Of a DNA stretch of 64,000 bases, positions 1 through 11,324 are shown piece by piece. The DNA is from Microcebus murinus. Lineage: Eukaryota; Chordata; Mammalia; Primates; Cheirogaleidae. The stretch is taken from assembly GCF_040939455.1 (NCBI RefSeq), contig NC_134106.1:40508001-40572000 (forward strand), read 5' to 3'. Within the stretch, counting starts at the first letter, position 1, and every line of letters begins with the position of its first letter. Made by a program: the position numbers and the translations under genes. The notes beneath the pieces are model-generated. The model saw only the letters and a list, made by a program, of their open reading frames with translations. It searched no databases and was not told the origin of the DNA.

Positions 1-149
1 ACAGTCCACCTGAACCAAACCACACATCCTCTATGGTGAGCTGTGGAGACAGAAAGGCCAGTGCACAAACAGGGCTTCCCTTACCAGGCACCTCCTCAGC
101 CTTCCATCTTCCACTCCTAGATCTATTCTCAGACCTTTATTCCCTACAG
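1..149. other. Unassigned sequence
   Basis: No repeat or coding pattern is recognised. The window starts inside non-coding sequence. Confidence 0.4.
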
Positions 150-330
150 AAGCAGCTAATAGCAGTAATATAAACAGCTGACAAATGATAGCCATTGCTG
201 TGCTTCAGGCACGGTGCTGAGCCCTTTGGTGGCAAGCCTCGCCATGAACTTTCTCAGAAGAACCATTTTAAACCTCATTCATAGAGGAAATGAGACTTCA
301 TAGGGTAAAACTCTGCCTGAGTGTAGAATG
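150..330 (-). repeat. MIR-like SINE fragment, diverged
   Basis: In the antisense direction the order of MIR landmarks is visible: a GTGCTTCAGGCACGGTGCTGAG block matching 'tgtgccaggcactgtgctaag', then a 'CCTCATTCATAGAGGAAATGAG' block matching the 'cctcat...gaggaaactgag' core. Divergence is high, so MIR3 or another tRNA-derived SINE is also possible. Confidence 0.45.
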
Positions 331-489
331 TAGATATGGTAAGAGAAATTGAGGTGTAAAGGGGGAAAAAAGGCAATAAAAAGGTCTGAGATGTTTTGTG
401 GGGGTTGTTTGTAGAAGTTACCTACTGCCATTTGTGCTGGAAAATGTTTTAGTAAAAACAAAGAAAATTTAAATAAACTATGGACTTCA

Positions 490-672
490 ATTAATAATAA
501 TGTACCAATATTGGTTTATTAATTCTAACAAATATATTATACCATACTAACATAAGATGTTAATAATAGTGGAAACTAGATGCAATGTTTTTTGGAACTC
601 TTTTCTCCATCTTTTGCAATGTTTTTGCAAATTTAAAACTGTTCTAAAACAAAGTTGATTTTTAAAAAATAC
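490..672 (+). mobile_element. L1M-type LINE, 3' end of 3' UTR
   Basis: The stretch follows the standard ending of old mammalian L1 (L1M group): ATGTACCAATATTGGTTTATTAATT, then AAGATGTTAATAATAG, then GGAAACT, GGAACTC and finally AAAACTGTTCTAAAA before an A-rich tail at about 661-672. Only the 3' end is present, so this is a 5'-truncated insertion. Confidence 0.8.
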
Positions 673-1372
673 TTTAACTTAATTATGGTGCCTGACCTCA
701 AATGCTTACAGTCTACTGGTAAAGACATACTGGTTGGTGAGAGCGAGAAGAAGTGGTTGAACTGGTTAGGAGGCTATTCAACAATTCTGCAAGAGATTAT
801 GGCACTTTGGATGAGGGTGGTAATACTACAGATGTAGAAAATAATAGATTTTAGATTTATTTAGGAGGCAAAAGAGCAAAATTGGTGAATGTTTGGAACT
901 AACATTAGTTCAAAATTGTACAGGCTGATGGATGGTGGTGACACTGAAAAGATAGGAAAGGCATAGGATTCTCAGGGGATTATCATGTTTTTAAGATAAG
1001 TTTGGTTTGTGGTGCCAGAATAATACAAAAAACACTTGTATCCAACACATATCTGGAACTCAAAGTAGAGGTCTGGTTGGAGAGATCAACATTTATTTAA
1101 AACATCTGCTTATGAGTAATAATTAAATCCATGGGATGAAATGAAAACGAGAAAAAGTATTGAGAGGGAAGAGAGCCTAGAATCAAGTGTTGAGGAATTC
1201 CAAAAGTAATTGTCAGAGTAGGAGTAGATGAGCTTGCAAGAGTTCCTAAAAAGATGGGAAGTTAATCAAAAATGAACAGTGTCAAGGAAGCCAAAGGAAG
1301 ATTGTTTCAAGAAGGAAGTGGTCATTGGGAATATCTCTGAGAAATAAAATGAAATGAGGACTGAACGTATCT
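673..1372 (-). mobile_element. L2 LINE, antisense, 3' half including RT-domain remnants
   Basis: Read antisense, this follows L2 from its 3' end towards the reverse transcriptase region. 'GTGCCTGACCTCAAATGCTTACAGTCTA' (about 688-715) matches the L2 3' untranslated block. 'GTTAGGAGGCTATT' (about 765-778) is the complement of L2 coding sequence. A distal part near 1296-1360 (GTTTCAAGAAGGAAGTGGTCA) is the complement of the region just after the conserved AFDTVDH motif. It is heavily mutated with no open frame. Confidence 0.7.
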
Positions 1373-1619
1373 GGGACTTTAGCAGAATGGAAAACTATGG
1401 TTGGCAGGATTGCTGCTATGCCTTGACCCCTCTGGATACCTTTTACCGTTTGTACATCCGTCTCTTGCTAGTGCACTCTTATTCTAATAACTCACATCTG
1501 CAGTTCTCTTTGAAAGACTTGCCTCAGGCTGGAGCTACTTTACCTGGTTCTGCAAAGCACTTTCTTATTTCACATGAATCCTCATTCTAGGGTCTGGTTC
1601 TGGTAAACTGACCTAAGAT

Positions 1620-1625
<6 letters not shown>
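1373..1625. other. Unassigned sequence
   Basis: No recognised repeat. The short frame over 1354-1590 has no familiar domain and overlaps the L2 remnant. Confidence 0.4.

Positions 1626-1674
<49 letters not shown>
1626..1674 (+). repeat. (TG)n microsatellite
   Basis: An uninterrupted run of about 24 TG units. It should be length-polymorphic. Confidence 0.98.
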
Positions 1675-1677
<3 letters not shown>

Positions 1678-3179
1678 AAGCCTCCTTTGTAATGGGGGTA
1701 GGAGAGAAAAGGAGTTCTCTCTATTAGGCATTCCCCCTTTCCAAGCCTCTGGGGCAGTCCTGTAGAATGAAAAGTCCAAGATCAAAATTTGCAAACCACT
1801 GAACCACAGCAAGCCACCTCTCCAGGAGGCCAGTAAGTACTCATTATAGAGGGCAGCCATGGCAATGTCTCTTCTTTATGGGAGGGATGTTCTGCTTTGT
1901 GGAGGTAGATATGGCACAGTGTATATGTTTGTGTGTACAATATATGGGGTGGCTGGAATAAGGAGGGACTCATGGCAGATCCCCAATTCAAGGGTCCACA
2001 GAGACAGAAAGAAGAATCATGAAAGACTGGGTAGAAGAAAATGTGACTCTAGCTACTTCTGGTGCATGGTAGGGAGAAAGATGTGGGGTTCATAGTGGCC
2101 ACGTGGCACTTACAGAAGCATACCTATTTGCCTGCACATCATGTGATATGTTGGAATATCACCTTCAAAAGGGAAGACTTTTAAAAAGAGAATAATTTCA
2201 TTACATAGAGAAATAAATTAGTTGTAAACATTCAGAAAGATAAACTTTTTATCTATCTAGCAAAATCACATCTTTTGATCTGATTTATCAAGATATTACA
2301 GTTTTTCAAGATAAAGATCCAAACATTAGCATTTTAGATTTATGATATTCATTAGACTATAAAAGTGAGTTTACTTCTCAGAGCAAAATGAATCAAAGAC
2401 AGCTTTCAGGCAAAGACTATGCAAGCATATTAGTTTAGAACAACAATGACACCCTATGGCAACAGATAAATCAATAAAAGTATTTTTTAGGATTAATTTT
2501 TATATATTGTGCTTAATTAGCTCATATATTAAAATAGTTTTATGTTATGGATAGAGTGAGCATGCTTTAGCTACAACAATGATTTAAAGCACTCCAGGGT
2601 AAGGAAAAAGCAGAATTTAGCAAAGGCAAAGGGTATGAGGTCATCCATTAACCTACTTTCATAAATAAACTGCCTGGTGCACTCACGGAGCTGATTAGCT
2701 GTGTATATATGCAATGTCAGGGGACACAGGAATGTCAGATGCCCTGTCTTCCCCTGCCGATGTCACTAGCAGAGCCCCAGTATACACAGGCCCACGATCA
2801 TGGCTCTCTGTCCAATATGGGCTTTTGTCTGGAACAATTCCACCCACAGCCCCTGCGAGAGAGGAAACTTTGCTCAGGACCTGCCATTGACTCAAAAGTG
2901 GCCCACCCATAGGATAATCAGTAAGTCAATAGGTGTAAAAGTCATTTTAAGAATGATGGGTTGGGTTATTAGCTAGCTCATTAGGTCAGGTGTTTATTGA
3001 ATTTTGATGGGAGAATTTTACAAGATTTTTCTAGTTAGGATACATGCATGAAGACATGCAATGAGGGAAATCATGAAGTCTGTCAGAGAGTTAGAAAGAA
3101 TAACTAGTCTTCAAAGGTGTTGGATTCTAAATTCTACTAATTTATTCATTCAAGTCTCTTATTTTTAAGATTTCTTGAG
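1675..3179. other. Unassigned, mostly repeat-free sequence
   Basis: I recognise no transposon in this 1.5-kb stretch. The part near 2150-2560 is AT-rich with several homeodomain-like TTAAT/ATTAG cores and could be a conserved non-coding element, but nothing internal proves it. Overlapping short frames at 2695-2912 on both strands show no domain. Confidence 0.35.
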
Positions 3180-3420
3180 TCTCTGCTCTTTGCAAATAAA
3201 AGACCCAATAACATAGGGAGGTATTTGGATCCAGAAGAAAGAAGTGTAAACTTGGGGTTGGAATAGATGGGTTTCAATTCTAGTTTTTTCATTCAATAAA
3301 TAAATTAATTTAATGTCAGTGAGACTTCCTTTCCTGTATGATATTATTTTGTTGGATGCTGTGAAAAGTAAACAAGGTAATCTGTATGACAGTAGAGATA
3401 CCACTTTTTTCCATGTCATG
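3180..3420 (+). repeat. MIR SINE, diverged
   Basis: The order GGGTTTCAATTCTAG, then GAGACTTCCTTTCCTGTATGAT, then TTGTTGGATGCTGTGAA follows the MIR sense order 'gggttcgaatcc ... tcagtttcctcatctgta ... gttgttgtgagga'. Similarity is moderate. Confidence 0.5.
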
Positions 3421-4519
3421 GTTTTGAACGATATATGTACATAAGAGAAAATACTCTTGGAAATGATGACACTGGGTATTTAGTGAGGGGGTGGGGAAGG
3501 CCAATCCCAGTCACAAGTCTCTGAAGGTTAGGGAAGGCCGAGGATCAGTATGAATCATGAGTCTGAATGCCTGGTAAACAAATTTAATTGATATCCTTAT
3601 TTTCCTCAGACTTGAAATTTATTCTGAATTTTCTGAACCACTGAGCTGACTACATTCCTAAGGCTAATATATAGGGCAAGTTTGAGTTTTTCAGAAGAAA
3701 AAAACAATAGCAAACCAAGCCCGAGTTGTTGTTTATAGCAGTAAAGTTATTGCACAAACACACAGCAGGATAGAATTTTAAGTCAATTACATAAGGATAT
3801 TCTTGTTTTTAACCCTGGTGTTATCTCTTCAGAGAAGCCAAGAGATGGGCATAAGTTCTCCTGATTCCTCACATAGCTGAGGAAAAGTTCAAAACTATTT
3901 TTTTTTTCCTGCTGGAAGACTTGGTATAAAGTTTTCTTTCTGGTTGGTTAATACCTACCTAACAGTTTTCGGTCTAATCATACATCTTAAACAGATAAAA
4001 ACTTTTGATTTGGAGGTTGAGGCTGGAGGTAAAAATTAGAAGAGAGAAAAGCAGATCTAATTCTAAACCTGGAAATTTTAATCATCACAGAGCCAGGTTA
4101 GATGAGCACAAAGTAATAGTCATCTTTATATTCACCACATCTCAAACAAATTACTTTGGCTCCCTCCACGCTGGCCTGTGTTGGACTTGATACAGGCTTC
4201 TTAAACTGAGAAGTTTATTTTGCTTATTTCCTTTTCAGTCTCATCCAAGGAAGTTTGAATTCTAGATGTATCTTATGAGGTTACTGCTGTTCCCTCCTCC
4301 CCCACCAAATTGAGATTATAATGATTGCTGGAAGAGATAGAAGTGATGTTCTTCCAGAAAGGAAAGGAAAAAGGCATGAGAACTCATTATAACCCAGTAG
4401 CACAGTGGTGTTGAATATCAATTTTAGGCCTCAGGCAAACTTTTGCAAAGGTTCATATCCTTGGCAAAAAATTTCAATGTATGAATCTTTCCTACGCTCT
4501 GTACATATCTTGTAGCACC
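3421..4519. other. Unassigned sequence
   Basis: No convincing repeat or coding pattern was found. A short T-run at 3898-3908 is the only low-complexity feature. Confidence 0.4.
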
Positions 4520-4690
4520 GAATGATACAATTTGAGAGCTAAAAGGATCATGTAATTCATTTCTATTTTTGTTTGGATAATACAACTAAAGCACAAAGAA
4601 AATAATATGACCTTAGCTAGGCATTTGGGGGGCAGAAGCAAAACTACATTCCAGAGTTCCTAACTCTCTCCCAGATAGATAATCGTTCAC
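4520..4690 (-). repeat. Ancient SINE-like fragment (MIR-related landmarks)
   Basis: The sequence around 4528-4660 follows the common mammalian pattern 'agagctaaaaggatcat ... acagatgaggaaactgaggca ... gcaaaactacattccagagttcctaactct'. It could be a MIR or another old tRNA-type SINE; the family is uncertain. Confidence 0.4.
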
Positions 4691-5904
4691 ATTCCATGCT
4701 ATTTCTACAGCTGACTCTCCCAGTCCTCCTGAAGACCATGCACACATTAGCGCCATTGCACCCCACCCCATTGTGCCTGCCAGAAATCACTCCTGCCTAG
4801 TTCAGTTGGACTCCTCCTCCCTTACACAAGGGACACATGTAGAGATCACCCCAGGATCTTCTCACTCAACCAGACATGGGGCTCTTAACCTGGATTACCT
4901 GTTTAGCTTCAAACTTCTTAAGTTTTATGCAAAGTTTGTGCCTAAATGCTTTCTGTGTAAAGGGCCTATGATTTTCATCAAAGATAATAAGTACGATGGC
5001 TTTAAAAAATAAATTGCAAGCCGTACTTTTGGCTTTCCTAGAATCTAATTAATGATTAGATTAATCATAAATGATTTATTAATGACTTTCCTCTCACTAC
5101 AGTCCATTAGAATTCTATATATTGATTAGCTATGACAAAACCTTTATAGAGAAATATAGATATTATTACATAGTATATTAGTTGGTATTGAAATGTCCAG
5201 CCCCAAATATTTCTTGCAAATATGTCTTACTTATTGTTTGGATCTTATGGTGGATGGAACCTTATTTCCTTATGATAATAGATGTCACTGATAAGAAGTA
5301 AAACAGAAACCATCATATACTCAGGTATCCACAAACCTTGAATCAGACTTGTCAAATAAACCTTGCCTGCATGAAGTCTTTCCTGGAAACTCTTAGAGAC
5401 CAACAAATCTATTTCCTCTAATCAAGAAACCTTGATTTTTTACTTCTTTATTGTACAGAATATAGCTAATTTGTGGTTTGGGGCAAGATAGTCCTTCTAC
5501 ATAGCCAATTAATTAATCATACAAAATGATAGCACTTCAAAGATGCAAGGATAATCTCCAGTCCTCTCATTTGGCAAAGGAGATGACTGGAGCCCATATG
5601 ACTTCCCACTGAGTACCTACATGTATTACCCCTCTTTGGAAAAACCAAGGCACCAAATAGATTAATCACCAGTTAAGATTTAGAGTTTAATAACAACCCT
5701 CAAAGTGTTCACTTTAGTCAAATCATGAAGCTAAATTCAGAAAATGTGCAACTTGCTTAGACTAGCAGTTTTAAAGTAAAACTTGTGCAGGATGGATCTA
5801 CAAACTCCATGTGGTCAGACACTCCTCACACCTTGGTCCCAATGTAGGAACAGTGTCTATATTAAGTTTAGGAGGACAAGCATTGCAGTAATGTATTTGT
5901 TTAT
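4691..5904. other. Unassigned sequence
   Basis: No repeat family is recognised. Short inverted AT-rich words ('TCTAATTAATGATTAGATTAATCAT', about 5043-5070) may form a weak hairpin. An open frame at 4773-5012 has no recognisable domain. Confidence 0.4.
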
Positions 5905-6045
5905 CATTAATTTATTCAATAAATATATATTAGACTCATATTAAGGGCCAAACATCATGCTAAGTGATAAAGATTATACATATAAAATAAAACAAAACCA
6001 ACAAAACAAAACCAAACTATGGTCCCTGCATCATGAAGCTCATAC
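5905..6045 (-). mobile_element. L2 LINE, 3' end, antisense
   Basis: The antisense L2 3' end is visible: TTATTCAATAAATATATATTAG, then AAACATCATGCTAAG, then GGTCCCTGCATCATGAAGCTC. A small A/C-rich (AAAACC)n-like stretch at 5985-6015 interrupts it. Confidence 0.7.
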
Positions 6046-6165
6046 TCTAATAATGGTATTTATTCCTACTACTTATTGAACACTTACTATGGAGTAGGGA
6101 ATTCCCTAAGAATTTCAGCTTTAATCTCTTTATCTTATGAAGTAGTTTTACAGTAAAACTTGCTA
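6046..6165 (-). repeat. MIR SINE, antisense
   Basis: TACTTATTGAACACTTACTATGGAGTAGG corresponds to the MIR antisense start 'ttattgagcacttactatgtgccagg', followed by a diverged 'tttaatctctttatcttatgaagtag'. It directly follows the L2 end. Confidence 0.6.
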
Positions 6166-6290
6166 GGCAAATTTATCTTGAGCACACGTTAAAATTTTAT
6201 TAAGTTTCTTAACATTGGAACTAACAAAGAGAAATATATTATGACAGCCAAAAGTGAGTTAAGGGTGGAAGAGAGAATTTATACACTCAA
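6166..6290. other. Unassigned sequence
   Basis: Nothing is recognised. Confidence 0.4.
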
Positions 6291-6350
6291 CAGCAATGTT
6301 ACTCAATATGTAGTTTACAACAGCAATGTTACTCAATATGTAGTTTACAA
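6291..6350 (+). repeat. Perfect 30-bp tandem duplication
   Basis: Positions 6291-6320 and 6321-6350 are identical over all 30 bases. The unit starts CAGCAATGTT and ends TAGTTTACAA. There are only two copies and no divergence. Confidence 0.97.
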
Positions 6351-6975
6351 ATCAGTATCAGTTTGTAAATGTTACCTGTCCAAGGCTAGTTAAGTATAAA
6401 AATCAAGAGAGTTTAGAAACTTCTATAGAAATTTGACATTTTTGCAACATTCAATGATTCATTGACAGACTCATCTCATTGAACAGGGTATAGACCATTT
6501 TGTGTGTTTTTGGACTTACAAGGTGAATTGTTTGTAATGGTGTACAGGGAAATCGACTTTCAAGAAAAAAACAGCAAACAAAAATGAAAAAACCTCACTT
6601 TGATTTGTAGCACTGGCTGATTTCTGATGTAAATACTCCCACTTATGGCTGATTTAAGCTACCAGTGTGGTGACGTAGAATACAGAAAATTTAACAATCA
6701 CCTTTTCTGAGCCAGCACAAGCCAGCTCCAGCACATCACTGGGTGGAGTGAGCTGCATACTAGTCATGCACAATTGAACCACATTTTAATCCATGACAGA
6801 TTAGAGGAAAAATAACTGGTCCTTCAGAAATTACAAGGTGCAAATTACTAGCTAATTGCACATTAATTTGAATTCTTCCTGTTTTTATTAGTCGATCTAA
6901 GTTAACCCAAGGGCATAGTGGTTCAGGGCCATCTTCCCAAAGACACCAGATGTGAAAATGAAAATTCAACACACT
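6351..6975. other. Unassigned sequence
   Basis: No transposon is recognised. The block at about 6770-6950 contains several TAATT/ATTAAT cores (near 6855-6875) in otherwise non-repetitive sequence and may be a conserved non-coding element; this is a guess from appearance. Confidence 0.35.
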
Positions 6976-7039
6976 CAGCCAAGATTCCTTCCTCCACTTC
7001 CTTCCTATTCATTTTCCCAAGAGTTCATTTTATTTACAC

Positions 7040-8330
7040 TAATTTTCACTATTTACCTTATTGTTGTTCTGCATGCAGTTTTCATTGCTGAGCCAGGAAT
7101 TGTTGTTCAGTGGCCTCTTTCAATCCAGAGGCTCATGACTTTCAATTCTGCTGATTTTTCTTTTCTTATTTATTTGATAATTTCCTCTCCTCCATTTTCT
7201 CTATACCATCTGGAACATCTTAGCTTTCCTACCATCTTTTCTCTTACTTTCTACCTTCTACTTTCAGGTAGATTTCCTCTACTATATATCCCAACATCTG
7301 TACTGATTTTTTTTTTTTAATTCACCTGGTACATTTTTAACTTCCAGTAGCTCTTGATCTCTGTTCTTTGATTTTCAAATAGGATTCCATTCTTGTTTAA
7401 AGAATATGATGTCTTCTTTTTATTTCTCTGAAGATTCTGTAATAGAATCTTAATTTTTGTTTCTTCTGATTTTATTTGTTTCTGTCTATTGTAAAAAGGT
7501 CTTTTGTGCTGGTAGTTTTCTTAATTTTTGGTAATTCATTGATGCCTGATTATATTTTATAGTGTGGCTCTAAAAAGCTAATTAGAAGCATCTTGTATGT
7601 TGTCAGGGCTTATAAACCAGTGAGCTCCTTTGTGGGACAACACGGAGTAACAGGCTTCCTTGAAGAAGGGACTCCTGATGTCAATCTTAAAGGGTTTACT
7701 CTCTGGTTCAATTTCTCCAGAAAAAAATTTTCTAATGTCCTGCCTGACGAGTAATGTTTGGTCTCAGTATTTTTGGAGCTGGGGGGCACAAGGGCCCTGG
7801 AGTTTTCTCCATTTTATGCAGAGGCTTTCGCTTAATTCCCTTGTTTCAACGTAGCATCTTCTGCCTTCTGTAACTGCATCAGTGGGCCTGAGTCCCCTCT
7901 GGTTCACAGGTCTAGACCTCAAAAGGCTCCGTTCGTGGCTCCTGGTGTGCTATTCCTGCGCTAGGGCCAGTTCACTCCCTACAGCTGCTCAGTTCCAGTA
8001 TTTCAGAGCCCTGTTACTCAGAGACAAGGTATTTTCCTGCCACATTTAAAGACTGCTTGATTTCTGACCCTGTAATTAATCTCTCTTTGGATGATTAACA
8101 CTTATTTCAGGGAAAGCTCCCTCATTGACACTCACTAGAGTGTGGTCTGACTTCAGGGAATTGAGATTTCCATTGAGATTTCCAAAGGTTGAGCTGCTCA
8201 GTTTTTTCTCATACCCATGCAGAACACCAGCTATCCAGCTTGCATAGTGCTCAGTCAGGCCCACCAGGTCCTTTTGTGAATCTTTATTCTAAAGGCAGGA
8301 TCAGCCTTTAGTCCCTTCTACCTATAGCTT
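7040..8330 (+). repeat. Old interspersed repeat, family not assigned (copy 1 of 3)
   Basis: This pyrimidine-rich stretch follows a multi-copy mammalian repeat that I recognise by order but cannot name. The landmarks are 'CAGTGGCCTCTTTCAATCCAGAGGCTCATG' (about 7109-7138), 'GATAATTTCCTCTCCTCCATTTTCTC', a 'TTAACTTCCAGTAGCTCTTGATC' block and a 'CTCTAAAAAGCTAATTAGAAGC' block (about 7568-7590). Related stretches occur at about 32200-32730 and 53150-53440. The part from about 7660 to 8330 may be a continuation or unrelated. Confidence 0.45.
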
Positions 8331-8339
8331 CCTTTTTGT

Positions 8340-9187
8340 CCCCGATCAAGAAAAATAACCCAGTAAAAAAGGGGGAGAGAAAAATGGCAAATAAGTACAT
8401 AAAAATATGAACAAAAACTTTGATTATTGAAGAAGTACAAATTTAAACCACTATGAGTATTACTACATCCCCCTGCCCCCATAGAATGGCTAGGATTTAA
8501 AACAACAACAGAAACATTGACTGACATAATTGAGTGCTGACAAGGCTACAGAACACTGGATTTCTAATACATCACTAGTGGGAATGCAAAATGGTACAGC
8601 CACTTTGGAAAATGGTTTGGCAGTTTCTTTTAAAGTTAAATCTACACTCACCGTATGATACAGTGGTAATAGTACTTCCAGGTATTTACCCGAGAGAGTT
8701 GAAACCATCTATACAAAGATCTGATCATGAATGTCTGTAGGGGCTTTGGTTATAATTGCCCAACACTAAAAACACTCCAGATATCCATCAACTGGTGAAT
8801 AGTTAAAAGATTGTGATACATCCCTACATGGGATACTACTTAGCAATAAAGTACAAGTTTTAAAAAGCAATACAAAGGAACATGCTACTGACACATGTAG
8901 CAATGTGAATGAATCTCAGAAACATGCTAAGTGAAAGATGCCAAACAACAAAGCCTGTATTGTTATATGATTTTGTTTATTTGAATTTCTGGAAAAGGCA
9001 AAACTACAGGGACATGGCAGAGCACATGTCAGTGGTTGTCAGCAGCTGGGAGTAGGGGTGGGGATTGATTTGTAAAAGACATCAGGAAGATTTTTGTGGT
9101 GATGGAAATATATTGTATTAATATTTTGATTGTGATGGTGGTTGCATGACTATATATATTGAAAGCGGATACTTCAATCTCAATCAA
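8340..9187 (+). mobile_element. L1M-type LINE, ORF2 3' end and 3' UTR
   Basis: The sense L1 ORF2 end is clear. It has 'GGGAATGCAAAATGGTACAGCCACTTTGGAAAA' (about 8580-8612), then 'CCATCAACTGGTGAATAG', 'ATACTACTTAGCAATAAA' and 'AATGAATCTCAGAAACATGCTAAGTGAAA', then a UTR with 'GGGACATGGCAGAGCACATG'. The copy is old, about 0.85 kb, with many stops. It is 5'-truncated at about 8340. Confidence 0.85.
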
Positions 9188-9357
9188 GCAGCATTGAGAT
9201 GTTTGTAGCCCCATGATAGCTTGGCTACAACCTCACAAGAGACCTTGAGCTAGAACAACCCAGCTAAAGCTGCCCCCAGATTTTTGACCAACAGAAACTA
9301 TAAGATAAATTGTTTTAAGCTGCTAAATTTGGTGGTAATTTATAATGCAACTATAGA
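9188..9357 (+). mobile_element. MLT1-type (ERVL-MaLR) LTR, 3' part
   Basis: The sequence follows the 3' half of MLT1-group LTRs: a TTTGTAGCCCC block, CTACAACCTCACAAGAGACC, then TTGTTTTAAGCTGCTAAATTTGG near the end. Only about 170 bp remain. It abuts the L1M 3' end. Confidence 0.7.
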
Positions 9358-9528
9358 TTTTTTATATACATAAAGTATATTATATATAATATATAGTGTA
9401 TTATATATTATTATTATAGAGTATATATTATCTAAAATTAGTTAGCATATATATTCATTATCTATTATATTTTATATCTATTTCTCTATCTCTATCTACC
9501 TACTTACTTATCTATCTTCATTCCAGTG
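9358..9528. repeat. AT-rich / (TATC)n-like low-complexity tract
   Basis: TATA-rich sequence from 9358 to 9475, grading into CTATCTA/CTTA tetranucleotide-like words at 9476-9525. Confidence 0.85.
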
Positions 9529-9785
9529 TAAATTGCATGGACTTAGATCCACTGAAAGATATACCCACTCTCCTTTTTTAAAAAGAATACTTACAGTCTA
9601 AGTCTAAAACATTATCATTTGTGTTATTTTTGTTTGCTTCTTTCCCATGATTGCCTTTTGTCTGACTAACCAACAGGACTTGTCACAATGATTCCCTACA
9701 GAATTAAGAGAGGGATGGATTTTCTTCAAAATAAATAATAGTGTTTGTCATAAAAGGCTGTAGTTTTAAACTGGTTTATGGTTTA
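9529..9785. other. Unassigned sequence
   Basis: Nothing is recognised. Confidence 0.4.
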
Positions 9786-9990
9786 TAAAATAGCAATACT
9801 TTCATTCAATAATCAGTCTGTGAGCACCATCTCTGTTCAAGATACCAAACCAGGCATGGGGATTATATTGGTGTATGACATATATATAGTTTTCTCCTTC
9901 ATGAAACTTGCAGTCTAAAAGGGAAGAGAAACATTAACTGAACAACACAACAACTGAATATAATTGCAAAAATGCCATGAAGAAAACATG
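9786..9990 (-). mobile_element. L2 LINE, 3' end, antisense
   Basis: TTCATTCAATAATCAGTCTGTGAGC, then CAAACCAGGCATGGGGAT, then CTCCTTCATGAAACTTGCAGTCTAAAAGGG follow the antisense L2 3' end ('ctgccctcatggagcttacattctagtggg'). Confidence 0.65.
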
Positions 9991-11054
9991 TATGATTCAA
10001 ATTTTTTAGTTTCAAAATTATCTATGGCTTCTACTGGGCACCTCTGTATACACGAAAATATTAATTGGTTCCTGATTACAAGATATATTTATGATCCTTT
10101 TACAAAAAAAAGAAAAAGAAAAATTCAAAAATTTGAAAAAAAAATGAAAATTACTTGAGAAGATCTTGTGCCCTTTTGAATCTCCTTCACCCGTGGAGGC
10201 ATTCCTCCCTTCTCTTTAGCAGGAGAAACTGGGTCTATGGCTGCCCCTGCAAATGAGGTTCCTGGTAAGCACCAGCTGCTACATTGTGACCTACATCCTG
10301 CCCACACCTTGATAGGCTGAATTAGGTATGTTGATCTTTCTGTTAGCAGCCACATGGGTCTACTAACAGCAACCAGCAGCCATTTCAAAGGGCCCTGAGT
10401 GGCCTTCAAGTTGTTTATGGGTTGGTGTGAGCTGCTGCAGGATGGTGAGAAATCAAAGAGGTGGTTGCCCTGGGACTGCTGTTGTCTAGGCAACTTTATT
10501 AAACGCCTTCTGTTTCTCAGAAAATGAAGCCTAAATTAACTCATGAGTTCTTAGAATTAAAGCTTTTCATTCTGAACTGGTCTTTGGCTTTTGGGAACTT
10601 CCTATATTCTTCGATGGAGTTATTTTTACCTTCCTTGGGTCCCTAAAATATTTATCAAGTAGCATTAGTCTCTTTATTCTCGAAATACAATTATAATTTT
10701 TTTCACCATTCAGATACCAGTCAATGTATTTCTAGAATGAGACTGAACCCGAAATTCAATGTTCAAGTTGTGATTTGTCTTCCAATTCTGAGACTTTCCA
10801 TACAAACAAAAACCCATAGAATGTGACCTTACAAAAGCATGTTTCTTCACCCAAGTATAATGTGAAAAAAATCATGTGAATTCCCTGAGTTTTAGCAGTG
10901 ACAGCTGCACATCCATAAATTACAGCATACAATAAGATCAGCGCTGCATTGGAGATCAGTGTACCTTCTTTCAATATTTTCAACATGGAGAGCTTTTTCT
11001 TTTCTTAAGTTTTGGAATAGGAAGCTGTTTAGTAGAACAGGAGATAATATTAAT
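9991..11054. other. Unassigned sequence with a 122-codon open frame on the minus strand
   Basis: An A-rich patch lies at 10102-10150. The minus-strand frame 10125-10493 is open for 122 codons but has no recognisable domain and is rich in Ser/Gln. The underlying DNA (10180-10500) looks like an old repeat or LTR that I cannot name, so I do not call a gene. 10500-11054 shows nothing recognisable. Confidence 0.35.
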
Positions 11055-11290
11055 TGATCCTTACATAAATATTTACTGTGCACCAAGGAATATGTTAGGC
11101 ACTTCTGAAAATATTAATTCATTTAATCCTCACAACAATCAAATTTACTAGTATTCTTATTATATAGACAAGGAAATCAATACAGAGAGGTTAAGTAACT
11201 TGCCCAAGATCACATATGGATTTAAATTCAGGCATTCAGGCTCCAGAGTCTATGTTCTTAATCACTGTTACAGCATTTCCTAAAGTGGTC
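11055..11290 (-). repeat. MIR SINE, nearly complete, antisense
   Basis: One of the best-preserved MIRs here. The core GAGAGGTTAAGTAACTTGCC lies at 11185-11204. 'ATTTAATCCTCACAACAATC' lies upstream, and 'CAGGCTCCAGAGTCTATGTTCTTAATCACTGTTA' downstream, which is the tRNA-related end. Confidence 0.93.
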
Positions 11291-11324
11291 AGCTTGTGTT
11301 TAGAGTTATAGAAAGGAAAAATTG

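Noticed and set aside
1626..1674. Coding His/Thr repeat on the minus strand
   Set aside because: Simple translation of (TG)n.
6952..7320. 122-codon plus-strand hydrophobic frame suggesting membrane segments
   Set aside because: Its hydrophobicity comes from pyrimidine-rich repeat DNA (TTT/CTT/ATT codons). It lies in the unassigned interspersed repeat.
10125..10493. 122-codon minus-strand frame
   Set aside because: No recognisable domain, and the DNA looks like an unnamed old repeat. Evidence is too weak for a gene or pseudogene call.
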